From Heterohyrax brucei (Eukaryota; Chordata; Mammalia; Hyracoidea; Procaviidae): 64,000 nt of DNA. The DNA is taken from the NCBI GenBank assembly GCA_028571685.1, contig CM053143.1:11089501-11153500 (forward strand), given 5' to 3'. A program made the translations under genes and the position numbers. Positions 55,113 to 64,000 of the stretch are shown here, one piece after another; the stretch's first letter is position 1; every line of letters begins with the position of its first letter. The notes beneath the pieces are model-generated. The model saw only the letters and a program-made list of their open reading frames with translations. It was not told where the DNA came from and did no database searches.

Positions 55113-55334
55113 TCAAGTATAGTAATGTCCTCCCGTATGTGTGTGAATGACTCAGGTTGAAGTACACATTTATGTATCATCTGTGTTTTACTTTTAGTTC
55201 TGACTTCACAGTATTTCTTGGATGCTAATATTGTCACTTTGAAAGCTGAGAATGAAATTAATGATGTCTTCTAGGTTCTGAAGTTAATTGACTAATAATG
55301 ATAATAATAAAATTTACATTGATCACTAGTTGTT

Positions 55335-55522
55335 TATAAGTGTTTAACTGCTAATGAAAAGCTCAGGGTTGGAACCCACCAGCTGCTCCATGGAGAGAGG
55401 TGTTGCAGTCTGCTTCCATGAAGATTACAGCCTTGCAAACCCTATGGGGCGGTTCCTTTTTGTCTTGTACAGTCTTTGTGAGTCAGAATTGACTGACTCA
55501 CAGTGGGTTTGGTTTGGTTTGC
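55335..55522 (+). repeat. AfroSINE-type SINE, sense
   Basis: AAGTGTTTAACTGCTAATGA, GGTTGGAACCCACCAGC, TCCATGAAGATTACAGCC and GTGAGTCAGAATTGACTGAC. The extreme 5' end is missing. Confidence 0.87.
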
Positions 55523-55689
55523 TTTCTGGATATATGTGCCAGGCATTGTACTTAGTGCTTCCCATGTATGTTGTGAGTTTATCTAAGCTAGTTGGGTCAT
55601 TGGTGGTTTTTCTGCTATAGCTTTTTGTTGCTGGTCATCAGTGGTGATGGCTTCTAACAGGGGTGAGAGCTATGTTTCTTCTCCCTTAA

Positions 55690-55825
55690 TCCCAAGATGT
55701 TTAATCCCTTACAAAATGGAGACAAAAATAATGGCTATTTCGTAAGGTGGTTGTCAGATACAGAGAGCACTTAGAATTGTGCCTGGCACATGGTACATAA
55801 TATGTGTCACCTGCTGCTGCTGCTG
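55690..55825 (+). repeat. MIR SINE 3' part, sense, with short CTG run
   Basis: GTAAGGTGGTTGTCAGATAC, GTGCCTGGCACATGGTACAT, then CTGCTGCTGCTGCTG. The core is missing. Confidence 0.7.
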
Positions 55826-56081
55826 TTGTCATTAATGATGATATTATACCACCTCTATCCGGTGATACCAGTGAATGAAAGTCTCAGACCATGGTACACT
55901 TATTAGCAAGGAATATATTTTTAAAAAATAAGCTTTTTTTAAAAAAAATAATAAAACAGGCTTCTGCTGTCCCAACTGTTAGTCCTTTGTAGGCTTCTGA
56001 CTACATCTTGCGCTTAAAATCTATTTTAAAATGCAGGCACTGGTGGTGTGTTTATAGAATTCGCCTAAGCTAATTGTTCTC

Positions 56082-56286
56082 AGAGTGCAGGTGGTACAAC
56101 AGTTAAGTTCTTGACTGCTAACTAAATGATCTGTGGTTTGGACCTACCCAGGGACTCTGCAGGAGAAAGATCTGATAATCTGCTTCCATAAAATTTGGTT
56201 AAGAAAAGAAAACTCTGTGGGACTGTTCTACTCTGTCAGATCACTGTGAGTTAGAATCGACTTGATGGCACACATCACCAATTGTC
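56082..56286 (+). repeat. AfroSINE-type SINE, sense
   Basis: GCAGGTGGTACAACAGTTAAG, GGAGAAAGATCTGATAATC and GTGAGTTAGAATCGACTTG with GATGGCACACATCACC. Confidence 0.88.
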
Positions 56287-56289
56287 GTT

Positions 56290-56725
56290 TAGCAACAAAA
56301 TCTTCCTTTACAAGGTGCTTGTAGGACTGGCTCAGATTCCTAAGCCTGGGATGCGCTGCTGAAGTTCTAGGTGATTGGCTTGCTGTATGTACATATCCCA
56401 CACATAAAAGGGTGACATGCCTTCTAGAGGTTTCTAAGCAATCTACACACACACTCTTGTCAACAATGGAATACTATCTGACCCCCATAATTCTAATTAA
56501 CTAAGCAGAAGTTGCTAGCTCCCTCTGTGTGAAATTTTGATTAGAGTCTTTCATATGCTAACTAGCCTCCACTAGAGAGTATATTCTGATTAGTGTACTT
56601 CATATGTTAATTTACTGCCCCTGGGGTTTAGATTAAAACTAAGCGACACATATATTTTTTTCCTTGCATAAATTTCTGCTTGAATAAATTTAAGTCTTAC
56701 AAACTAGAGACAATATGCTGTCTAA
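56290..56725. other. Intronic sequence, nothing recognisable
   Basis: Contains a small internal repeat: GATTAGAGTCTTTCATATG and GATTAGTGTACTTCATATG with ACTAGCCTCCACTAGAG. Family unknown. Confidence 0.45.
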
Positions 56726-56729
56726 TTTA

Positions 56730-56800
56730 ATCCTCATAATAACCATATGAAGTAGATTCTAATCTTGTACCCATTTCATAGAGAAAAAACAAAAACTGAG
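56730..56800 (-). repeat. MIR SINE fragment, antisense
   Basis: TTTAATCCTCATAATAACC with TACCCATTTCATAGAG matches the antisense MIR end. Confidence 0.6.
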
Positions 56801-56806
56801 GCTATC

Positions 56807-57532
56807 TGTTTTAGTAATTTAGCTATAACAGAAACACCACAAATAGATGGCTTCTAAAAAGAGAAATTTATTTTCTCACAGTTCATTAGGCTACAATTCT
56901 GAATTCAGAGCCCAACTTCAGTAGGTTTTTTTCTGTCTGTTCTGGAGGAAGCTTCTTGTCATCTATCTTCCTTTTGTCTGGGAGAAGCTCAGCACAGGAA
57001 TGAACCTCAGGTCCAAAAAATTCACTGTGCTTGGTAGTATAATGTCCCTATTCTCTCTTAAGCCTCCTTTTCCTTTTGTCTCTTGTAAGATAAAAGGTGC
57101 TGCAAGCCACACTCCAGGGAAACACCATATACATTGAAGAGGGGATGTAACCTTAGAAGAGCATGTTACAGGCCCCCTGTAGTCTTCTTTTAACTCATCT
57201 AGTCTTGCCCTATTAACCACAGGCAGAGATTAGGATTTACAACCCCCCAAACCAAACCCACAGCTGTCCAGTTGATTCTAATTCATAGGAACCATATAGA
57301 CAGAGTAGACCTGCCCCATAGAGTTTCCAAGGAGTGCCTAGTGGGTTTGAACTGCTGACCTTCTGGGTGGCAGCCATAGCACTTAATGACTGTGCCACCA
57401 GGATTCCCAGATTTACAACAGATAGGAGAATTACTGTCATAGAATGAAGGGTGACCACACAATACTGGGAATCATGGACCAGTGAAATTGATAAACACAT
57501 CTTTTTGGGGGGACATAATTTAATCCATAACA
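56807..57532 (-). mobile_element. MLT1-like MaLR solo LTR, antisense, holding a SINE
   Basis: Runs from TGTTTTAGTAATTTAGC to TTTAATCCATAACA. The TSD is CTATC at 56802-56806 and CTAAC at 57533-57537 (4 of 5). The AfroSINE at 57244-57409 interrupts it inside GGATTTACAAC. Confidence 0.92.
57234..57419 (-). repeat. AfroSINE-type SINE, antisense, perfect 10-bp TSD
   Basis: The SINE body 57244-57409 lies between GATTTACAAC at 57234-57243 and GATTTACAAC at 57410-57419. Landmarks CTGCCCCATAGAGTTTCC and TTTGAACTGCTGACC. It is the youngest event in this block. Confidence 0.95.
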
Positions 57533-57539
57533 CTAACCA

Positions 57540-58112
57540 GGGTCTCCAGTTAGCAAGTGACAAATCCATGATTCATCTAAAAACTGCTTTATTTTAATGT
57601 CTATATTCTTACTATTTGAATCAAAATTAACTGACTTAGCTCTAATTATAATGTACTCTCTGAATATTATTTTATTGGGTCATTTGTACAAAGACCAGAA
57701 GTGTTGTTTAACTCCTGTTTCATCATTTTCGATGATCCATACATTGGAAAAATGGAATATAGGGCTGTAAGGCCCATGCTCATTCAAAATAGGATAAGTA
57801 GTTGAAGACAATAGTAACATCATAGTCTGTGTGAGTGCTTCTGATTGAAAAGATAATAGCTGGAAGTTTGGATGTGTGCGTGTGAATTGAGGTAGAACAT
57901 TAGGATTTCTGTATGTCAGTAAGAACTCTCTCTGGAGCAGTGAGGTGATGTTCAGATGTGAACTTTTGAGATCTTACTTTGAATTTTAAAGTTAGTGAAT
58001 AATCAAGAGATTATTGGTTAATATTTCTAGGCAGTGACCCACTATCGTGTGGGATTTGCTTGTGGTTGGTTTTAAAGGCAAATTTGTTTAATGTACTTCT
58101 GCCCCTTTCTAG
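57540..58112. other. DCLK2: Intron before the second exon, unique sequence
   Basis: No repeat recognised in the last 570 bp before the exon. The acceptor is preceded by a TAATGTACTTC-type branch region and a CTTCTGCCCCTTTCTAG pyrimidine tract. Confidence 0.6.
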
Positions 58113-58214
58113 AATGCCGTGTCTTGAAGTCGTCCTATTCTCGTTCTTCAGCTGTTAAATATTCTGGATCCAAAAGCCCTGGGCCCTCTCGACGCAGCAA
58201 ATCACCAGCCTCAG
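58113..58214 (+). CDS. DCLK2: DCLK2 coding exon: Ser/Pro-rich linker
   Basis: This 102-nt exon begins after TTTCTAG and ends at a GTAGTA donor. With the G carried over from 53663 it encodes ECRVLKSSYSRSSAVKY, then SGSKSPGPSRRSKSPAS, leaving one base for the next codon. This is the linker between the doublecortin pair and the kinase domain. It is rich in Ser-Pro sites and basic residues and is known in the family for phosphorylation and microtubule affinity control. The match to DCLK2 is continuous; DCX and DCLK1 differ here. The expected next exon (starting VNGTPSSQLS in known DCLK2) is not in the window. Reading past the donor runs 23 codons to a stop at 58282, so retention of this intron would truncate the protein before the kinase. 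Confidence 0.97.
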
Positions 58215-59160
58215 GTAGTAAACAGAAAAAGAATGGATGGTGGCAGAAGGAGCAGGACGTGCTCATTCAGAGTGTCCTTTAGTTCTTAGTACTAGCTAGT
58301 CGTCTTTGTCAGGCTCATGTGCAGTGGGATCTATAGCAGCATATAGATAACATTGTTTTTTCTTTTAACCAGAGACATTCATTCTGTTTCTCAGCGTTAC
58401 AATTAAGTCTTCTGAGAGACTTGTTAGCTTTAGGTCTGACACATTTTGTCAAGAACAACATTATTGTCTAGACTCCTCTGCTATTTACATAAAAGCATTT
58501 CCCATTTAGACTCCCTGTGTACTGCATTTGGCTTTACGTGCTATGATATGACTGTGGATATTTATTTTTCTTAACATTAACTTTATTGATTTAAAACATA
58601 CACACCCCACAGAAATGTATTAACCTGGTAAGCTGGTGTATCAAATAATGTGATATTAATAATAATTCTTGTTGGAAAGCGTTATTTATTTAAAAGTCAG
58701 TCTTACCTATAAGGTAAGGACTTTCATGTCCTAAGCCTATAGATTTATCATAATTGTGACTCTTTCCGGAATTTTTAAAATTAAAAACATTCTTAAGAAT
58801 CTTAACATCAATTTCATGGGATTTATATGTAGTAATTCAGGATAATGTTTGCTGCTATTACTTCCCGTTAAGGAAAGAATTATAGAAAAGTTATTTTTTC
58901 ATCAGAGATATTTAGAATGTTTGATAATAGTATCATTAATAACTGTCTCAAGCATCAGATTTATTAATGACCGAGTTTTTTTGTACATCCCCCTTATCAT
59001 CATCGTGTTTCCTTCAGCCCACCCCCCTTCCTTCAGGGCAGGTTGTTTTACCCTTCTTTTGTGTACCTGTGTAGACCTGCTGATAACGGCTCTCCTTACT
59101 GTCTCCTCCTCCTTTGTTTATACTGAATGTGGACAGTAAAGAGGGGTGGCCACTACTCCA
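58215..59160 (+). other. DCLK2: DCLK2 downstream intron, unique sequence
   Basis: No recognisable transposon in about 950 bp, unusual for this window. GC-richer pyrimidine tracts occur near 59000-59110, just before the candidate microexon. Confidence 0.6.
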
Positions 59161-59175
59161 GTGCCTATTCTACAG

Positions 59176-59187
59176 CCAAATCCCCAG
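59176..59187 (+). CDS. DCLK2: Candidate 12-nt in-frame DCLK2 microexon
   Basis: CCAAATCCCCAG is bounded by an acceptor (TGCCTATTCTACAG) and a consensus donor (GTGAGC). The preceding exon leaves one base (G); adding 12 nt gives Ala-Lys-Ser-Pro and again leaves one G, so the frame into the next exon is kept. The insert would add a Ser-Pro site to the Ser-Pro-rich linker. A TGC lies just upstream of the acceptor, as in SRRM4-dependent neural microexons. From memory, DCX has a small alternative insert at the matching place in its linker. No transcript evidence can be seen here, and a 12-nt match to splice signals can arise by chance. Confidence 0.4.
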
Positions 59188-59189
59188 GT

Positions 59190-60425
59190 GAGCCATGCTT
59201 ATTATGGCTTTCTCGCTCTGCTGGGTTTTTGTTTTTTTGTCTTTTGCTACATTTCTGTTTCCTTTTGCTCCATTTCCATGAGTGTATTTGGCTTGTCCCC
59301 ATGTGCGTCTGCGCAGGGTGAACTGCTTCACAGTGCAGAGGACGCTCCAACCCCCTTTGTGGATTCGAGAACCTATTATCCTCAGGAGATTGCCGAGGGC
59401 CTGCTGTGTAGAGTCCACGTACAAAGAGATCCAGGAACCACACTGCCTGCAGGGCTTTATCTCTAGTTAATTTTGTAGAAGAGTCTGTTAACTGAAAAAT
59501 ACTACAAGTTAATTTGTAGTATGAAAATGGCCATAGAAGTAACTAAAGCATTCTTAGCACCCTTCTCCCCATGCTGGAGTTAAGTGCTTAGGAACCCTTT
59601 AAAACAGGAGAATTCAAAGTATGTTTATGATAGCACACATCAAAATAGCATCCTGAGATGTTTCTTGTATATAATAGGAGGCAGCGGTACAATCTTTCTA
59701 GTTCTCAAAGGTTGTCATGATAGGCTCAATGCTCTCTCTTAAAACGTTGACAATACATGTATTTTAAACTGAAAACATCTTTATGTAGTTAAGATTTTTT
59801 CAGTTTGTGATCTCTTTTTTCAGTATTGTGATCTCTTTAGAGTGCCTCAAACCCTGAGAAACCTTGTTTACACTGAACTGGACTTAGTACCTGGCAGATG
59901 TAGATTTTCATCAGGTACCTGGCCTTTGTTTTAGGTGATAAATTTATAGATGCATTTTACATTAGTAAAACTAAATAACAGTGGGGACAGTAGGTCAAGA
60001 ATCACTTATTATGATCTGTCCAATTTGTGCATCTGAGGTCCAAAGAGGAAAATTACCAACTAACTAAAACCATGTTTTACTGCCACATTTGTTTTGTGGA
60101 TCAACTGTCCCAAAATATAGCCTAGTAACTATTTAAATAATTCTTTACAACTTCAATATGGAAAAATTAGAAACTACTTGAGGAAAACCATAGTATTTTA
60201 GTACCCCAGATTGTCAACTGAGTTCACATTTAGATTTAGGCTAATGGAGTAGACTTCACACTTCCGTGAAAAAGTTATGAGAATCTACAGTTGCATTTCA
60301 GAGAGCAAACCATAGTCTTTATAAGAGATTAACTCAAAAGCATGTCCAACACTTCTCTAGTTAATAGAAAGTTGAAAACCTGAGTCAGTTTCTTCAGTGT
60401 GATTTTCTTTCTTATTATGATTATT
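59190..60425 (+). other. DCLK2: DCLK2 downstream intron, unique, with a longer open frame
   Basis: The frame 59146-59466 stays open for 106 codons through 59310-59466, after GTCTGCGCAG. It shows no family motif. The rest to 60425 is AT-rich and without recognisable repeats. Confidence 0.5.
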
Positions 60426-60429
60426 ATTT

Positions 60430-63400
60430 TTTTTTTATTTAATATGACTGAGTGAAAATGTACATTCCTGTATAAATTTACATGCCCACTTATATGCAGT
60501 TTCCACTGCTCTCCCTGTCTGGTGACAGCACACTATTCCTCTCTGCTCCATACATGTCTCTTCCTCCCAACAGTCTCCTTCCCCTCCTTTCCACCCAGTC
60601 TCCTTCCTCCAGTGAGAGGTCAGCAGGATGATATCCTATAGGTGCATAGAACCATAAAGTGCATCCAATATATGGTGACTCTGTGTTGGCAAGTCCAATC
60701 CATCCGTGTCCGAAGAGTGGACCTTTGTTATGATTTATGGGCAAGGGCGGCAGCAGGGCCAGGGGCCATGCTCCCAGGGGAACCCTGAAACCACTGGACC
60801 ATCAATTGAGGTCTTTTAGTGGAGATCTCAGGATGCACCCCTTTTTATGCTTGTGTTGCCAGTGAGACTCAACTTAGTGAGCTCCATCGAGGCTATGACT
60901 GGTGCTGGCCGAGCACCATCCAGTTCTTCCAGTCCCAAGTCGATGTAGGCACCCACTCATGTGGGTCTCTCTATTTTCTGGGTTGTCTTTACCCCGTGTC
61001 ATTCTGGTCCTCAGTGAGCATCTGTTCCTGCTGAGTTGGGACCATTTGCTGTGCCCTCGGATGGCAGCTTGGCAGCTTTTAAGACCCCGGATGCCACTCA
61101 CCAATGTGGGGTGCAGAGAGCCCACTTAGCAAAATGTAGTTGTACCAATTGGCCTTGATTTCACCTAAGAGCATAGTCCCCTGCCCCCTACCCCAGCTAC
61201 TCTGTCCTTGCAATATTGGGTTAAGATGGAAGGAGTGCTATCACCGATTTCACCCAACCAGATTTCTAGCAACTATTTAATCTAAACCCTCCCCCCCGTG
61301 CCCTCCGTCCCTCCCCTCCCTTGCAGCTGTCAAAGAGTCTTTCCTTCTATACGTAAGTCTGTCTTTGAGATCTTATCGTAGGGGTCTCATACAATATTTG
61401 TCCTTTTGTCGCTGACTACTTTCTACTAACATGATGTCTTCCAGTTGAAACCAGGTTAAGAGATGTTTCCTGGAATCGTCATCATTCTTTATCATTGCGT
61501 AGTGCTCCATTGAATATATATACCATAGTTTACCTATCCATTCTTCTGTTGTTGGGCATCTGGGTTGATTCCATCTTTTTGCTATCCCGGACTGTGCTGC
61601 GATAAACATTCTTGTGCATGTGTCCATTGGTTTGAAAGGCCTTGGTTCTATAGGATATATTCCAAGTAGTGGAATTACTGGGTCAAATGGTATATCTATA
61701 TCTATTTTTTTTAAGGAAACGCCAGATTGCTTTCCAAAGAGGCTGGACCATTTTGCAACCCCACCAACAGTGTAGGAGAGTTCCACTTTCTCCACAGCCT
61801 CTCCAGCATTTGTTATTTTGTGTTTTTTGGATCATGGCCAACCTTGTTGGGGTGACATAGTATCTCATTGTAGTCTTGATTTGAATTTCTTTAATAACTA
61901 AAGATCGTGAACATGTCTGCATGTGTTCTTTGGCTGCCTGGATCTCCTCTTAGACAAATTTCTGTCCATCTCCTTGGCCCATCGCTTAACTAGATGATTT
62001 ACCTTCTTCTTATTGATATTTTGTAGTATCTTATAGATTATGGAGATCAGGCGTTGGTCTGATACAGAGTTGCCCAATATTTTTTCCCATTCTCTAGGTG
62101 GCCTTTTAATTCTATTAATAAAGTCTTTGGATGAGCAAAAGTGATTGATTCTTAATAGTTCCCATTTATCTGTTTTCTCTTCTGTTGTTTATTGTTTGTT
62201 TGACAGATTTTGGAGTCTGTCCACGTTGTGTATTAAAACTTCCATTGTTGTTCCTACCTTTTCTTGGATGAGCTTTATTGTTTTAAGTTTGATATTTAGG
62301 TCTTTTATCCAGTTGGAGTTGGTTTTTGTATAAGGTGTAAGATATGGATCTTGTTTCAGTTTATTGCAGATGGATATCCAATTTTGCCAGCACCATTTGT
62401 TGAAAAGATACTGTTTATACCCTAGTTTAATGTCTTAGGGACTTTGTCGAATATCGACTGTTCATAGGCAGATGTTGGTCATCTCTGGGGTCTCAATTCT
62501 GTTCCATTGATCGACCTTTCTGTTCTTGTACCAGTACCAGGCTGTTTTGACCACTGTGGCTGTGCAGTATGTTCTAAGGTCAGGTAATGAGAGGCCTCCC
62601 AGCATGTTCTTCTTCCTTAGTAGTACTTTACTTATCTGGAGCTTCTTCCCTTTCCAAACAAAATTGGTGATCTGTTTCCCCATCTGATTAAAAAATGATG
62701 CTGGAACTTGTATTGGGATTGCATTATATAAGTAGATTGCTTTGGGTAAAATAGACATTTTCACAATGTTGTCTTCCTATCCACAAGCAGGGTAGGTTTT
62801 TCCATTTATCTAAGTCTCTCTTAGTTTATTGTAGTAAGGGCTTGTAGTTCTCTTTGTAAAGATCTGTTATTTCCCTGGTTAGATTAAATTCCTAGGTACT
62901 TTATCTTTGTAGGGGCTATAGTAAATGATATTGATTTGATGATTTCTTCATTAACAGTCTTGTTGTTGGTATAAAGGAATCCTACTGATTTACTTATGTT
63001 TATCTTGTATCCTGAGACTGCTGAACTCTTCTATCAGTTTGATAGATTCTTTGGGATTCTCTGCATGTACAATCATATCATCTGCAAACAGGGAGATTTT
63101 GACTTCTTCTGTGCTGATGCAGGTGCCTTTTATTTCTTGGTCTTGTCTAATTGCTCTGGCTAGAACTTCTAGTACGATGTTGAATAGAAGAGGTGAGAGT
63201 GGGCTTCCTCATCTAGTTCCTGTTCTCAAGGGAAAGTCTTTCAGTCTCTCTCCATTCAGGATGATGTAGGCAGTTGGCTTTGTATAAATGGCCCTTTTTG
63301 CGTTGAGGAATTTTCTGTTTATGCCTATTTTGCTACGAGTTTTAGCATGAATTGGTGTTGGACTTTATCAAATGCCTTTTCTGCATCAATGGAGAAAATC

Positions 63401-64000
63401 AGGTGATTCTTGTCTTTTGTGTTATTTATGTGGTTAATCACATTAATTGTTTTTCTGATGTTGAATCAGCCTTGCATCCCTGGTATGAATCCAACTTGGT
63501 CAGTCAGGATGGATTATTTTCTTGCTATGTTGTTGTATTCTGTTGGCAAGAATTTTGTTGAAGATTTTTGCATCTAGATTCATGAGTGATATTGGTCTGT
63601 AGTTCTCCTTCTTTATTGGGTCTTTCCCTGGCTTTGGTATCAGGGTTATGGTGGTTTCATACAAAGAGTTTGGGAGTACTCCATCCTTTCTATATTGTGA
63701 AATAGTTTCAGTAGTATTGGAGATAACTCTTCTCTAAATGCTTGGTAGAATTCTGCAGTGAAGCCATCTGGACCTGGACTTTTTTTGGTTAGTAGTGTTT
63801 TGATGGACTTTTCAATCTCTTCCTTTGTAATGGATTTATTAAGTTGTTCTGCTTCATGTTACGATAATTTGGGTAGGTGGTATGAATCAAGGAATTTGTC
63901 CATTTCCTCTAGGTTTTCAAATTTGTTAGAGTACATTCTTTCATAGTATTCTGTTATGATATTTTTGATTTCTGTTGGATCTGTTGTGACAACTCCCCTC
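60430..64000 (-). mobile_element. Antisense L1 (L1-C), cut by the window edge
   Basis: The 3' end is at about 60430: a T-rich stretch (the L1 A-tail) then GACTGAGTGAAAATGTACATTC, the same 3' terminus as L1-A. The 3' UTR runs to about 61372 and ORF2 then continues to the window end. Same subfamily as L1-A by its 3' UTR. The 5' end and TSD lie outside. Confidence 0.93.
61373..64000 (-). pseudogene. L1-C ORF2 pseudogene, C-terminal part
   Basis: On the minus strand the C-terminal frame 61795-61373 is intact for 140 codons (DIDIPFDPVIPLLGIYP, then IYSMEHYAMIKN to CMRPLR). Upstream pieces are in other frames: 62764-62462 (SILPKAIYLYNAIPIQ) and the RT polymerase motif at about 63070-63090, which reads FADDMI. 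Several stops and frameshifts lie between, so it is inactive. Confidence 0.9.

Larger units (their letters stand above)
53664..58112 (+). other. DCLK2: DCLK2 intron between the two exons
   Basis: 4449 bp with a GTAAGA donor and a TTCTAG acceptor after a pyrimidine-rich GTACTTCTGCCCC tract. Its AfroSINE copies between 53945 and 56290 are almost all in sense orientation, unlike the upstream intron. It also holds MIRs and an antisense MaLR LTR. Confidence 0.95.

Noticed and set aside
53561..58214. DCX or DCLK1 as the gene identity
   Set aside because: DCX reads VTCLH and DDFSLDENEC at these positions and its linker differs; DCLK1 also differs. The VLDHSECRVLKSSYSRSSAV wording fits DCLK2 throughout.
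58215..58285. Extension of the second exon past 58214
   Set aside because: The frame runs 23 codons more to a stop, but the known protein leaves at this exact point and a donor (GTAGTA) is present; treated as intron.
61373..61795. A 140-codon intact frame as a host protein
   Set aside because: It is the C-terminal end of L1 ORF2; the same protein end occurs in L1-A at 11602-11979.

Overview
This is a mammalian nuclear window lying inside one protein-coding gene. The organism is almost certainly an afrotherian, most likely a proboscidean or close relative. The evidence is about 30 copies of an AfroSINE-type tRNA-derived SINE, RTE (BovB-like) LINE 3' ends with the same terminal tail, a second SINE with a tRNA-Gly-like head, and lineage-typical L1 and MLT1-like MaLR LTRs. 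There are no bacterial or viral operons and no CRISPR array.

The only host gene seen is DCLK2 (doublecortin-like kinase 2), on the + strand. Two consecutive coding exons are present: 53561-53663, the end of the second doublecortin domain, and 58113-58214, the Ser/Pro/Arg-rich linker before the kinase domain. They join in frame (phase 1) across a 4.4-kb intron. The first 53.5 kb is upstream intron and everything after 58214 is downstream intron. A possible 12-nt in-frame microexon at 59176-59187 is the most interesting gene-level observation.

Layout of the repeats: 1-5.7 kb holds an antisense RTE 3' end, SINEs, a short 5'-truncated L1 with target-site duplication (TSD), an MLT1-like LTR and a nearly full-length dead mariner. 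5.74-12.97 kb is one full-length sense L1 with TSD. 13-32 kb is intron with SINEs, solo MaLR LTRs and a snap-back mariner derivative. 32-45.7 kb is one antisense L1 about twice its normal size because it holds an ERVK-like solo LTR, an ERV1-like solo LTR, a MaLR LTR plus SINE, a second snap-back mariner derivative, a MaLR provirus-like element that itself carries another MaLR element in its 5' LTR, and a further MaLR solo LTR. 45.8-52.2 kb is older sequence: L2, a MaLR LTR splitting a SINE, an old L1 3' end split by a SINE and an RTE fragment, and another old L1 3' end. 52.3-60.4 kb is the exon-bearing region with SINEs and MIRs. From 60.43 kb to the window edge is a third L1, antisense and cut by the window.

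Nothing here looks like a new enzymatic system. The novelty is structural: the candidate microexon, a founder rearrangement shared by two mariner-derived elements, a datable three-level nested insertion stack, and small templated rearrangements. Family names come from recognising sequence, not from a database search. Repeat boundaries are good to a few bases where a TSD is quoted and to tens of bases elsewhere.
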